Assembly: GCF_000499845.2 (NCBI RefSeq)
Contig: NC_023758.2
Coordinates: 37,032,108 to 37,096,107 of the forward strand
DNA length: 64,000 nucleotides
Direction: 5' to 3'
From: Phaseolus vulgaris
Taxonomy: Eukaryota > Streptophyta > Magnoliopsida > Fabales > Fabaceae
Part shown: positions 38,436-49,097 of the stretch, piece after piece
How the letters are laid out: each line of letters begins with the position of its first letter
Position numbering within the stretch: position 1 is the first letter of the stretch
Position numbers and translations under genes: made by a program
The notes under the pieces: generated by a model
What the model was told of the DNA's origin: nothing
Databases searched by the model: none
The model's input: the letters and a program-made list of their open reading frames with translations, nothing else

Positions 38436-38815
38436 CTTTCATACAATGTTTCCAAATATATTTCTCTTCATAGGAATGTTAAGTATATACACAAATATTT
38501 AAAACACAATATTCATAATAAATAAACATTTCTATCATTCAACTTTTCACCGAGGAGTTTTATCACCTTTAACATCATTTGTTTCCGTGTAAATATATGA
38601 TTATCATAAATTAAAGAAAACAACCACAAACAAACAAAAGAGTAAGCTTGCTATTTTTAAAACTTCTAACATAAATATAACTTTAAATATTCACATAAAG
38701 CCATCAATCTCATGCATTTCCACATAACCATCAAGTGTCTACGAAAATTCACAATTCATTTTTCTCATGTTAGACTTCTACTAACTCACAACACATAGAC
38801 ACTTGACTCTACTTT
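36291..38815. other. 3' flank and AT-rich spacer with simple repeats
   Basis: The first 200-300 bases probably hold the Agenet gene's 3' UTR; the rest is AT-rich spacer. A 32-bp unit (CATTTAATTAATAAAAAAAA...) is directly repeated at 37221-37252 and 37253-37284, and a TA microsatellite lies at 38401-38432. No gene was recognised. Confidence 0.55.
38401..38432. repeat. (TA)n microsatellite
   Basis: About 15 uninterrupted TA dinucleotides in AT-rich spacer DNA. Likely polymorphic in length. Confidence 0.9.
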
Positions 38816-39436
38816 CAGAATGTTGAATCAAGTGGTGTTCAAGTTTTGAAGAATCCAAATCCTTTGAAGGATGTTGAAGCCTTGACTGTGCTTGATGTTG
38901 CTGTGCTGGTTTAGCTTAGTTCTGGGGTAGTTTATATGTTGTAATCCACCCTTTGATTAAATCTAAAGCATTAGCATTCTCAATCTTTGTGAAAGTAAAA
39001 TGTTTTCAAACTAAGTTAAAACAACCGATTGTTTTATTGAAACAACCGATTGTTTGTACTTAGGTGTTTTGAGGAAAAGATTGAAAACTGTTTTTAAATG
39101 GTTGAACTGTTAAGTACCAAAACAACCGATTGATTCGAGGAAACAACCGATTGTTTGTTTTGGGACCATAACAGAAAAACTGTTTTTTGTTTGACTGAGC
39201 TTTAAATGATTTAACTACTTATGCTCCAGTCATTAAATGCTTTGACCAATCTTTTAATGCAATTTAAGAGTTTGTTAAGATTTGATAACAAACTACATCT
39301 TTGAATATATTCAGAAAAACAGATTTGAGATTTAAGAATCTTTGAAAAAGTTTTTGGGTCCGTTTGTCTTTTCTTTGCAATTGGCATCAAGAGCTTGGTT
39401 CTTGAAAGTTATTCAAGTTGATACTAAAAACCTTTT

Positions 39437-41181
39437 TAATGGCTGATAGACTACCTTTTGGGAAATGTGCTTCAATTAACAGACCACCTTTGTTTTGTGG
39501 TTTAAACTACCAATTTTGGAAAGTAAGAATGAAAATATTTATGGAATCACTTGATAAAGGAATTTGGGATGCAATTGAAAATGGTCCTTTTATCCCAAAG
39601 TTTGAAAAGGATGGATCTGTCATTGAGAAACCATGGTCTCAATGGACTGATGCAGAAAGCAAAAAGGCCAAATTCGATTGCATTGCCAAAAATATTATAA
39701 CCTCTGCTTTAAATTCTGATGAGGTTTTCAGGGTCTCGTAATGCAAATCATCAAAAGAAATGTGGGACACTTTGGAAGTCACTCATGAAGGAACAAATGA
39801 GGTGAAAAGAGCTAGAAAGCATGCTTTTATCCAAGAGTATGAAATGTTTAGAATGCTTAAAGGAGAAACAATTGTTGAGGTGCAGAAAAGATTTACGCAC
39901 ATCATCAATCACCTTATGAGCCTAGACAAGACCTTTGATAAAGAAGAGCTGAACATCAAGATCTTGAAATGTCTTGATAGAGCATGGCAACCAAAGGTAA
40001 CTGCTATTTCCGAATCTAAAGATCTAACATAATTAAGTGTTGCTTCTTTGTTTGGAAAGCTTAGGGAACATGAGCTAGAGATGAATAGACTCAATGTTCA
40101 AGAGAGTGAAGATAAGCACACAAGGAGCATAGCCATGAAAGCATCCAAACACAAGGGAAAGCAAGATTCTAGTGATGATAGTGATGAGGAAAACCTTAGC
40201 TTGCTGTCAAGAAAATTCAGCAAATTCCTAAAGAGAAACCGCAACAAAGACAATAACAATAATAGGTATGGAAAAAAGAAACCCAATGAATTCAATTCAA
40301 ATAACTATACTTGTTTTGGTTGTGGTGAGCAAGGTCATATAAAGGCAAATTGTCCAAACAAGAGCAAAGAGAAAAAGACTAGTTACAAGGAGAAGAAAGG
40401 CAAGACAAAAAGAGCCTACAAAGCTTGGGATGAAAATGAGGTGTCATCATCAAGTTCTTTATCAAGTGAAGATGAAAAAGCAAACATATGTTTGGTAGCT
40501 GAAAATAATGATGAATCTTGCAGCTCAAGTGAGGTAAGTTCATGTGCTTCCTTAAATAAACAAAATTATAGTGAATTGCTTGAAGCTTTTCAAGAAACAC
40601 ATGATGACGCTAATAGATTGGTTCTTTTAAACAACCGATTGAAAGATCTTAACAGTTGGCTTGAAAAGAGAGTTAAATCACTTGAAGAGGATCTGGAAAA
40701 AGCAAAAAGTGATTTTGAAAAATTGGAAAATCATTTCAAAAATGCCTCTTGCAAGTGTGATACTCTCATTTGCAAAAATTGTGAAAATCTTGAGAAAAAT
40801 GTTCATTATCTTGTTGAAACTGTGGACAAGCTTTCAAAGAGGAAATCAAACTTTGAGAATGTCTTGGCATCTTAAAGCTGTGTTTTTGGAAAGGCTGGTT
40901 TAGGCTTTAATCCACAAAACAAGCAAGATAAGTTTTCAAATTTTTTTTTAAGAAAATAAGAAAAACAACCGATTGTTAAGATGAAACAACCGGTTGTTAC
41001 ATGCTTTTACAGCATGAAGAAAGGTCACTCTGTTAGGTTCTGTAAAATAAGGAAATATTATGTTCCAAGAGGTTTTATGAAATGGATTCCTAAGGGATGT
41101 GATGTTTCTAACTGCAAAGAAAAGACAAACGGACCCAAATTTGTAAGGGGACCTCAAAAAGAGTCAAAACCAAGGCTGTAA
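39437..41181 (+). pseudogene. SIRE-like gag, interrupted by stops
   Basis: Begins MADRLPFGKCASINRPP, the usual opening of gag in legume SIRE-like copia elements, followed by a UBN2-type domain (YQFWKVRMKIFMESLD, then KEMWDTLEVTHEGT and HIINHLMSLDKTF). Stops interrupt it near 39739 and 40030. A CCHC zinc knuckle follows (CFGCGEQGHIKANC, about 40315), then a lysine/serine-rich region and a coiled coil (LNSWLEKRVKSLEEDLEKAK). After a stop at about 40873 the gag C-terminus continues with a second zinc-finger-like patch (CFYSMKKGHSVRFCKIRKYY, about 40997-41065). It then ends, with no pol following. Confidence 0.8.
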
Positions 41182-41265
41182 GGTCTGGAGGAAGGCTAGA
41201 AGGCTGGTTTTCTGGAGACAATGATCTCATTGAGAAGTATAGTATGAAACAAGTATCAAGAAGAT

Positions 41266-42320
41266 AAACAACCCCAAGGTTGTATGCTTTGATTGGCTGA
41301 AAAGTCAAAAGCTTGATAATGTAAGAAGGCTGCTCAAGGATCAATCTCTCAGAAAGTTCCTGGAGATGAAGAGAAACATTTATCCAGATTTGGTGAGGGT
41401 GTTCTACACAAACTTGAAGTTTGAGGGAAACAATCTAGTCTCTCATGTGAAAGGTGTAGAAATGGAGATAACTCATGAAGTATGAACTGCTGTTGCTGGT
41501 CTTAAGTTCTCTGGTATGAGAATCAACAAGGGAAACCTTGGTGTGGTGGAGGATTTTAACAAAATCCAATTCTACAAAAGTTGTTTAAAGAATAAACATG
41601 CTCAAGTTAGTACATGCTCGGTTGGAGGTTTGAAGCTTGACGAGAGATTGCTTGCTCTCATTGTAACTTGGATTCTAACTCCAAGGGGGAGTAATCATTC
41701 TGTGCTAACTGAAGAATATTTGGTTTATATCTTTTGCATCACCAAGAAAATCAAAATCAATTGGATCCATATCATCAAAGAACACATGCAAAAAGCCATG
41801 AGGTTAGGTGATTATCATTATCCATATGCTGTTTTGATATCTAAATTTCTACTCTATTTTGAAGTTAATCTTGAAGATGAAACTTATGAGTTGGTCAAGT
41901 CAACTCAAGAGTTGAGCAATGATGGGTTTTACAAAAGTAGGTGGAAAATGGATAAGCAAGGATGGTGATCATGGTGCCTCATCTAGTGGTGCTGCTAATC
42001 TTGAACAAGATGAACCTGCTGACATGGATGTTCAAAATGAAGATCAACCTGAAGATTATCAAGATGTTGGACCTAGTGCTGGTGCTAGAGATCAGGAAGA
42101 TGGAATGCCAACCATGTCTTCTTTTGAAAGATACATGATCAATAGGCTTGATACATTTGGGGAGAATCAAAGAAATCTTCATGATCTGTGTGTTAGCAAC
42201 TTCCAGAACATTGATAACAGATTCAACAACATGGATGCAAGATTCATGACTCTGGATGAACAGATTGAAGCTGTTCAGAATCAAATCTTTGATCTTCAGT
42301 TTGCTAATGAAGAAGAATGA
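41266..42320 (+). pseudogene. Captured plant-transposon-associated ORF in place of pol
   Basis: A reading frame of about 350 codons between gag and the 3' LTR. The first part (about 41266-41930) has the look of the domain annotated in plants as putative plant transposon protein: NPKVVCFDWLKSQ, RNIYPDLVRVFYTNLKF, then LLALIVTWILTPRGSNHSVLTEEYLVY and YPYAVLISKFLLYF. A stop interrupts it near 41483 and a frameshift near 41930. The second part is acidic and ends in a coiled coil (FERYMINRLDTFGENQ, NIDNRFNNMDARFMTLDEQI). No protease, integrase or polymerase motif is present. Its biochemical role is unknown, and the assignment rests on memory of the family. Confidence 0.55.
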
Positions 42321-42477
42321 AGGAAAATCAACCGATTGGTTATCAGAACAATCGATTGTTTTCTTGCTGTTACATCTGGTTTTTAAATTTCTTTCTTTCT
42401 GCTGTTGCTGCTTTAATTCTGATGTAATCCAAATAATATCTTGTTTTATATCTTATCTTTGTCTATTTGTGAAGACA

Positions 42478-42709
42478 AATAGGGGGAGATATATGTTGTG
42501 TTTTAAGTTTCTGTTTTCAGTTGATAAAACAGTTTGGGTTATGTAATATGTTTATGATATTATGCTTTGAACTTTAACTGTTTATCTGTGCGCTAACAAA
42601 ATATCAGAAGTTCAATGTTTTGTTCAAAGTTCTATTACAGGAACTGCTTCAGATTTAATCAGATACAACACAAGCATCAGGGATTTGTCTTCATCAAATA
42701 GGGGGAGAT
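42478..42709 (+). other. Twin polypurine tracts before the 3' LTR
   Basis: The string AAATAGGGGGAGAT occurs at about 42478-42491 and again directly before the 3' LTR at about 42697-42710. The second is the expected 3' priming site for plus-strand synthesis. The first could be a spare or central-type tract, or the relic of a former LTR boundary. Confidence 0.6.
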
Positions 42710-43874
42710 TGTTGAATCAAGTGGTGTTCAAGTTTTGAAGAATCCAAATCCTTTGAAGGATGTTGAAGCCTTGACTGTGCTTGATGTTGCTGTGCTGGTT
42801 TAGCTTAGTTCTGGGGTAGTTTATATGTTGTAATCCACCCTTTGATTAAATCTAAAACATTAGCATTCTCAATCTTTGTGAAAGTAAAATGTTTTCAAAC
42901 TAAGTTAAAACAACCGATTGTTTTATTGAAACAACCGATTGTTTGTACTTAAGTGTTTTGAGGAAAAGATTGAAAACTGTTTTTAAATGGTTGAACTGTT
43001 AAGTACCAAAACAACCGATTGATTCGAGGAAACAACCGATTGCTTGTTTTGGGACCATAACAGAAAAACTGTTTTTTGTTTGACTGAGCTTTAAATGATT
43101 TAACTACTTATGCTCCAGTCATTAAATGCTTTGACCAATCTTTTAATGCAATTTAAGAGTTTGTTAAGATTTGATAACAAACTACATCTTTGAATATATT
43201 CAGAAAAACAGATTTGAGATTTAAGAATCTTTGAAAAAGTTTTTCCTAAGAGTTTTGTTTTTTGAGTTTTTCAAAGAGCTGAGATTGCTAAGAGTTTGTG
43301 ATTGATCAAGGTGTATGGAATAGGATTCTGCTTGTATTGCTTTCAGATTATCTTCTGTAACAAGTGTAATCCTTGTACTCTGTTGAACAAATATTCGTTT
43401 CTGTGTTTGCTGAGATTGGCTATGTGTTCTTGAGGGGATCAAGATCAGCAATCTTAGTGTTGGTGTGTTGACCAAGGAGAGTGTGTTTCTTGAGGTGTTC
43501 AAGGTCATTCTCTTGGTTGTTGTGTAAGTGATCAAGGTGTGATTGCTTAGTGGATTTCCTCAGGGTTTTTGAGAAGACTGGATGTAGCTTTGGGTTTGGA
43601 GTGAACCAGTATAAACAACTGTGTACAATCTCTCTATCTCTAACTCTTTAAATTCAGTTTATTTTGTTGTTTACTGGTATAAACAACCGATTGTTTCCAC
43701 GAAACAACCGATTGTTTTTCTGGTACTACAACTTTTGCTTGCTGTTTTGGCGAATTGAATTTATGAATCAATTATTTCCTGAGATAAATTCATTCTAGTT
43801 TTGAAAAGTTTGCGAAAACCCTCTTTAAACAATTCACCCCCCTCTAGTTTAAAGCCATCTTTTCTTACACAGAA

Positions 43875-44550
43875 GACTCGTGTATTGAAATTGGAATCCT
43901 AAGACATGTACTTGTCATACTACTCGTTGTGAATCAACACAATCATGTGCATAAACATCTCAATATCTCATCATTTCATCATCTCATATGACATGGTAAA
44001 TTCATATGACATGAAAAAACAAATTATATTTCAAACCGCAAACAAAGTCATATCAACCTCCATCGACTCTCGCCAGCGAAATAACTTCATCTATGTGATT
44101 CCATTATATCAGTAGAGTCAGGATGTCTCCTTACGGGCCTGACAAATCAATACACCCTAACAACAATCTCAACACGGTATTTCATTTTCTGAAAATACTA
44201 TGTTTTGATCACACTTTCACATCATTGCACGCTTCATTTAACACATCAATACACCATCATAAAAGGTGGTCTTGGCACAAGCCCAAATTACTAAGCACGC
44301 CCTACTCTAGCTTATTCTTTTATTTGGACCCCGAAAAAGAGACAAAATTATTTACATAAACTTGTCTTGTAAAAAGACCATAAGAAAGAACATCCGATGC
44401 TCTAGCCTATGTCTAGTTCTTCTTCTGCTAAGGTCCTTCTTATATTTGGTGGGGCATAGTCTTGTATGCTGGGATGACTGACCTAATTTTGGAAGTTTTT
44501 GTTGTGTCCTTAGTCATCTGCTTGTCAAGGTGGTTTGTATCACAAAGTAA
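43875..44550. other. Spacer between SIRE-like element and chimeric fragment
   Basis: About 680 bases without a recognisable gene. Short frames show no domain. It may be part of the older copia-related sequence to its right, but I see no LTR or coding similarity that proves it. Confidence 0.4.
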
Positions 44551-44786
44551 GAACAAAATTTAAACTTATAATCTTCATTAGACCCTTTGTCTAAGTTCCC
44601 TTCAAGGCATTATGTAAAGTGCCTTTTGACTGAAGTTCTACCTGCTGCATTAAAAATGACCTCATACAAGTGCAACAAAAACACCATCTTATATAGTAAA
44701 GCAAAGATACTATAAACTATTAAATTCGTAACCTAACCATTCTTTTTTTTCAAACAAGTACTAAGAATAATACAGTGCATTACAAG
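44551..44786. repeat. Copy of the ROH1-like gene's 3' region
   Basis: A 236-bp, same-orientation copy of 25282-25517, with scattered substitutions. It ends at TACAAG, after which copia RNase H coding sequence (minus strand) begins at once. On the minus strand the order is therefore copia pol, then ROH1 3' sequence in sense. Confidence 0.85.
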
Positions 44787-45660
44787 TCATAGTGGCTAAT
44801 GCATGATATTCCACTTTTGTATATTGCTTTTTGATTTCCATGAGATCAGAGAGGTTCCTAAAATGCAGTATGTAGTCATTGATTGTCTAGTGGTAGGGTA
44901 GGATGCCCAATCAAAATCACTGAAGCCCTTTAATTGAGTTTGTGTCTCTAAAGAAAAGAAAAGCACTTGTGAACGATTGAACTTGATAAAACAGAGGACA
45001 TGCTAAGCAACTTGATGATGATAAATAATAGAACTTTCAACAAATTAACTCAACAAATGAACAACAAAACTAATATAAGGATGTGTGTTGGCTTAATACA
45101 AAAGTCGTCCTATAAGGCGTCTATAAGACTCACATCATGAAGAAGAGCGTCATACAGGAAGAGAAACTTGGTATTCTTGGATAAAAGGGAAGGATAAGGT
45201 TAATTTGCCATCATTCCCGAATTTGCTAAGACATCCAATCCATATTTCCTTTGGCAAAGGTGTATAACTTTTTTGGATCTAGCAATTTCAAACCCAAGAA
45301 AATATTTAAGGTCTCCTAAGTTTTTAATCTTGAAGGTGTTATTGAACGTTTGTTTTATTTCTTCAATGGTTGTTAAGGAATTTCCAATAAGAATGATATT
45401 GTTTACATAAACAAGTAAAATAGTGAAAGAGTAGGTGTATTTTTAATAAAAAGAGAATGACCTGATTTTGGTTGAATAAAACTAGTTCATATAAGGAAGG
45501 AAGATAATTTGTCAAACCATTGTCTAGTGACTTGTTTAAGACCATATAAATACTTTGTCAAAAGGCAAACTTGATTTGGTTGAGTTAATTTAAGCCTAGG
45601 AGGTGAAACCGTATGTAAAAAGGCATTATTTACATCCAATTGAGAGATTTTTTCTCAAAT
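44787..45660 (-). pseudogene. Ty1/copia reverse transcriptase/RNase H fragment
   Basis: Read on the minus strand, it starts near 45650 at the QLDV-NAFLH segment. It continues through LYGLKQVTRQW (about 45530), the palm motif with both catalytic aspartates changed to asparagine (LVYVNNIIL, about 45400), NLGDLKYFLGFEIA (about 45300) and QRKYGLDVLA. It stops abruptly inside the RNase H motif that normally reads AEAEYRAMA (here TKVEYHALATM). Several stops and frame changes are present. No LTRs are recognised on either side, so this is an old internal fragment. Confidence 0.75.
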
Positions 45661-46440
45661 AGCACTATTTCCATTTTTATTTCTTCATCTAACACTCTTT
45701 CGATTTTATTTCCCTATCTAACACCCTTTTGTTTTTATTTCCATATCTAATACCGTTTCAAAAGTAAAAAAAAAAATAATAAATTAAAAAAATTTGATAA
45801 TTTTAATTTTGGATGCATTAAAAAAATAAATGTATTGGTTGTAAAAAAATAAATATTTTTAATGTTTAAAATATTTAGAATTATAATTATTAAAGAAAGA
45901 AATGAGTTTTTACAAAATAAAAATTAATAAATTAAAAATGTTTAGTTCTAATTTATTTTTGTAAGAATGAAGAAAATAAAAAATTAAACCTTACGACAAC
46001 ATAAAAATTGAATCTATAAACATAAATTAGTATTTAATTTTACTATTATTAAATTTAATAAAAAAATAAATGTATAAGTTATAATTTTAAAATAAAAATT
46101 AAGAAAAAAATTATGTACTGTATTACTCATTAATACTAATTAAGAAAAAAAATTAATGTGTGTCTATTAGTAATTAGTAATAATTAACTTTAGTTTTTAT
46201 AATTATGTAGTGTATTTTTTATTTGACTAACATTATTACAACATCAATACTAAATAAAAATAATTTTGTTTTCATATATTTTTTTTAAAAAAAAATTAAT
46301 GTGTAATAAAAAGTTTCAAATGGGAAGTGCAAATTAAATTAAAAGATAAAATATAAAAATGTTGAACTAATTTACTTAAGTCAATTACAAATAATTTTAA
46401 AAACAACATATTTGTTTAGAATAGAAAAGATAAATTGAAA
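45661..46440. other. AT-rich spacer, no gene recognised
   Basis: Very AT-rich DNA upstream of the PPR gene. At 45660-45760 a pyrimidine-rich phrase (TTTTATTTCC..ATCTAACAC) is repeated about three times with a period near 40 bases. Nothing else stands out. Confidence 0.45.
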
Positions 46441-46778
46441 CACCTTCCACTTTATTTTCTCACACATACGAGATAATCATCATAACCAAACAAACAATAA
46501 TTCACGCCCTATTCTATCTGAATCAAACACATGGTAAAAAATAGTCAACAATTCACGTACAGCAACTTGCAATAAAGAACCTGCAACCCGGCGACCACCG
46601 CAATCGCCGCACGAATACGTACGGACCGCCACAACCGCGCGACCGCTCCCCTCGATCGCCACTACCGCCGCTCTCGTTCAGAGAAGACGCACCACCTCCG
46701 CGCATTCCACAGAAGACGCAAAGTGAAACCAAAACGAAAACGAAAAGCGAAACCAAAACGAAACGCGAAACCCTAAAG

Positions 46779-47199
46779 GTCAGTTTATTTCATTTAATTT
46801 TCCCCATTCAGAAGCCAGTTGAACTCGCCAACTGGGAGCAGACTCGCGAGTATGAGCGAGTTCACTCCGAGTCTGTCGAGTTTACTCAAATTCGAGTTTA
46901 CTATCAAGTTAACTTGGTAAGGGTACGTGGAAACGTGAACTCGGACGAGTCAACGAGTTGACTCGCGAGTTTGACAACCATGGCTGCATATTTCATTGTT
47001 CAATTGTACAATGCCAGTATTTGGGTTCTTGTCTAGGGTTATGCTTGTATTTGAAAGGTTACTAAACGTTGACATTTTTACGAGGCTACAATCTAAATGG
47101 AGAATTAGTGGCATAATGATGCTGTAATGTTTCTTTATATTTAATTTGATGTTAGTGTAAAGGGAAAATATAAATGAAATATGCAAAAAAATGTTTCAG
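46779..47199 (+). other. Probable leader intron of the PPR gene, containing a GC-rich insert
   Basis: A likely first exon ends AAACCCTAAAG at 46778 with donor GTCAGT, and an acceptor (ATGTTTCAG) ends at 47199, about 70 bases before the ATG at 47271. The presumed first exon (about 46560-46778) is GC-rich and repeats AAACGAAA words, like many plant leaders. The intron contains a CpG-rich block (about 46820-46985) with two copies of the perfect palindrome ACTCGCGAGT. Inferred from splice signals only. Confidence 0.45.
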
Positions 47200-47270
47200 G
47201 TGCTTGGTTGAATCTGATTTTTTACCATATCATTGCTCTTTGATGGCACTACTTTAGTACTCGTAGACTG

Positions 47271-49097
47271 ATGCTGTTCGGATGCAAAAGAGTAACTTTG
47301 AATGCTTCAAGATTTCTCAATCTCTCTAGTTTCCCTTGTCTTCATCACATGATAGGCAGTTTCTCTCACACCCTTTCCATAGTCACTACCACAAACACAG
47401 ATGACGTTGAGATGCACACCAACGGAACGCGTTTCTTGATTTTCATGAGATACCTATGCAGGTCAGGTCAAGTGAAGAACTTTGATGAAGCTTTGGACTT
47501 GTTTCAAAGAATGGGTAGAATGAAGCCTTTTCCTTCTGTGAAGGACTTTACTTTGTTGTTGGGTGTTATTGTGAGGTTGAGGCATTACACCGCTGCCATA
47601 TCTTTAGTTAAGCACATGTATTCTTCTCTAGGCATAGAACCTGATACCATTACTCTTAACATTGTGATCAACTGTCTTTGCCGCTTAAAGTTGATATCTT
47701 TTGGGTTCTCTGTCTTGGGAACCATGTTCAAACTTGGTTTGGAGCCCACTGTAATGACTCTCACCACTCTCATTAATGGGTTTTGTGTTCAAGGCGATGT
47801 GTCTCAGGCAGTGGTGTTGGCTGATCATATGGAGAAGATGGGGTATCCATTAGATGTATACACTTATGGGGTGTTGGTTAATGGGTTATGTAAGACGGGA
47901 GACACTTTGGTGGCGGTTCGGTGGCTAAGGAAGATGGAGGAAAGGAATTGGAAACCTAATGTGGTAGTTTACAGCAGTGTTATGGATGGTTTGTGCAAGG
48001 ATGGATTGGTATACGAGGCATTAAATTTGTTCTCTGAAATGAATGGGAAAGGTGTCTTGCCTAATCTTGTCACTTATACGTGTTTGATTCAAGGTCTTTG
48101 CAATTTTGGAAGATGGAAAGAAGTTGGTTGTCTGCTGGATGAGATGACGAAAATGGGAATGATGCCGGATTTGCAAACACTCAATATTTTAGTGGATTCT
48201 TTTTGCAAAGAAGGAAAAGTAATGCAGGCTAAAAGTGTGATTGGGTTTATGATTATAATGGGGGAGGTACCGGATGTGTTTACATATAATTCATTGATTC
48301 ACGTATATTGTTTGCAAAACCAAATGAACAAGGCCATGAGAGTATTTAATTTTATGGTTAGCGGGGGCTGTTTACCAGACATTGTAGTTTTCACTTCACT
48401 TATCCATGGATGGTGCAAGAACAAAAACATTAACAAGGCTATGTATCTGTTGGAGGAAATGGGTAAGATGGGATTTGTACCTGATGTTGTCACTTGGACC
48501 ACTCTTATAGGTGGGTTTTGTGAAGCAGGTAGACCATTAGCTGCGAAAGAACTATTTTTTAATATGCATAAACATGGTCAAGTTCCTAATATCCAGACTT
48601 GTTCTGTTATGGTGGATGGCCTGTGTAAAGGAAATTTTCTTTCTGAAGCAGTTGCATTGGTTGAGGCAATGGAGAAGAGTAATTTGGATCTTAATATTGT
48701 CATTTATACCATTTTGCTTGACGGAATATGCAGTGCTGGGAAATTGAATGCTGCATGGGAACTCTTTTCTAGTTTGCCTGCTAAAGGTTTGCAAATTAAC
48801 ATTTATACGTACACCATTATGATTAAGGGTTTCTGTAAACAAGGACTGTTAGATAAAGCTGAAGACTTGCTGATGAATATGGAAGAGAATGGATGCCTGC
48901 CAAATAACTGCACTTACAATGTCTTTGTCCAGGGCTTGCTGACAAAAAAGGAGATTGCAAGGTCAATAAAATACCTTACAATAATGAGAGACAACGGTTT
49001 TTCAGTTGATGCTGCTACCACAAAAATGATTATAAACTACTTATCTACTAATAAAGGAGACTCCGAAATTCAAGAATTTTTGTTTCCGAAAAGATAG
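47271..49097 (+). CDS. P-class pentatricopeptide repeat protein, RFL-like
   Basis: An uninterrupted frame of 608 codons. The N-terminus (about 50 residues, rich in S, L, F and R, few acidic residues) looks like a mitochondrial targeting sequence. From about residue 60 to the end run about 14 tandem 35-residue PPR motifs of the P type, for example VYTYGVLVNGLCKTGD, VVTWTTLIGGFCEAGR and IYTYTIMIKGFCKQGL. Repeats follow each other without gaps, and there are no E, DYW or PLS modules, so RNA editing is not expected. The regular LVNGLCK/LIQGLCN pattern matches the Rf-like (RFL) subgroup, which includes fertility restorers and proteins processing mitochondrial RNA in organelles. That subgroup call is inference. 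The gene appears intact, and the motif count is close to the family's usual 12-18. Confidence 0.88.
   Translation: MLFGCKRVTLNASRFLNLSSFPCLHHMIGSFSHTLSIVTTTNTDDVEMHTNGTRFLIFMRYLCRSGQVKNFDEALDLFQRMGRMKPFPSVKDFTLLLGVIVRLRHYTAAISLVKHMYSSLGIEPDTITLNIVINCLCRLKLISFGFSVLGTMFKLGLEPTVMTLTTLINGFCVQGDVSQAVVLADHMEKMGYPLDVYTYGVLVNGLCKTGDTLVAVRWLRKMEERNWKPNVVVYSSVMDGLCKDGLVYEALNLFSEMNGKGVLPNLVTYTCLIQGLCNFGRWKEVGCLLDEMTKMGMMPDLQTLNILVDSFCKEGKVMQAKSVIGFMIIMGEVPDVFTYNSLIHVYCLQNQMNKAMRVFNFMVSGGCLPDIVVFTSLIHGWCKNKNINKAMYLLEEMGKMGFVPDVVTWTTLIGGFCEAGRPLAAKELFFNMHKHGQVPNIQTCSVMVDGLCKGNFLSEAVALVEAMEKSNLDLNIVIYTILLDGICSAGKLNAAWELFSSLPAKGLQINIYTYTIMIKGFCKQGLLDKAEDLLMNMEENGCLPNNCTYNVFVQGLLTKKEIARSIKYLTIMRDNGFSVDAATTKMIINYLSTNKGDSEIQEFLFPKR

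Larger units (their letters stand above)
38821..43869 (+). mobile_element. Non-autonomous SIRE-like copia retrotransposon
   Basis: The ends are TGTTGAATCAAG and TTTTCTTACA, flanked by the 5-bp duplication CAGAA (38816-38820 and 43870-43874). The 3' LTR is 42710-43869 (1160 bp). The 5' LTR is 38821 to about 39379 and lacks about 600 internal bases. Over the first 535 bases the two LTRs differ at only about three positions. A primer site (TTGGCATCAAGAGCTTGG, 39381) follows the 5' LTR and a purine tract (AAATAGGGGGAGAT) precedes the 3' LTR. The interior has a gag region, then an unrelated ORF in place of pol; I find no protease, integrase or reverse transcriptase. Paired CAACCGATTG motifs occur throughout. 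Confidence 0.9.

Noticed and set aside
46480..46756. Arginine- and glycine-rich minus-strand frames upstream of the PPR gene
   Set aside because: They lie in the presumed GC-rich leader exon of the PPR gene, have no domain, and overlap each other in different frames.
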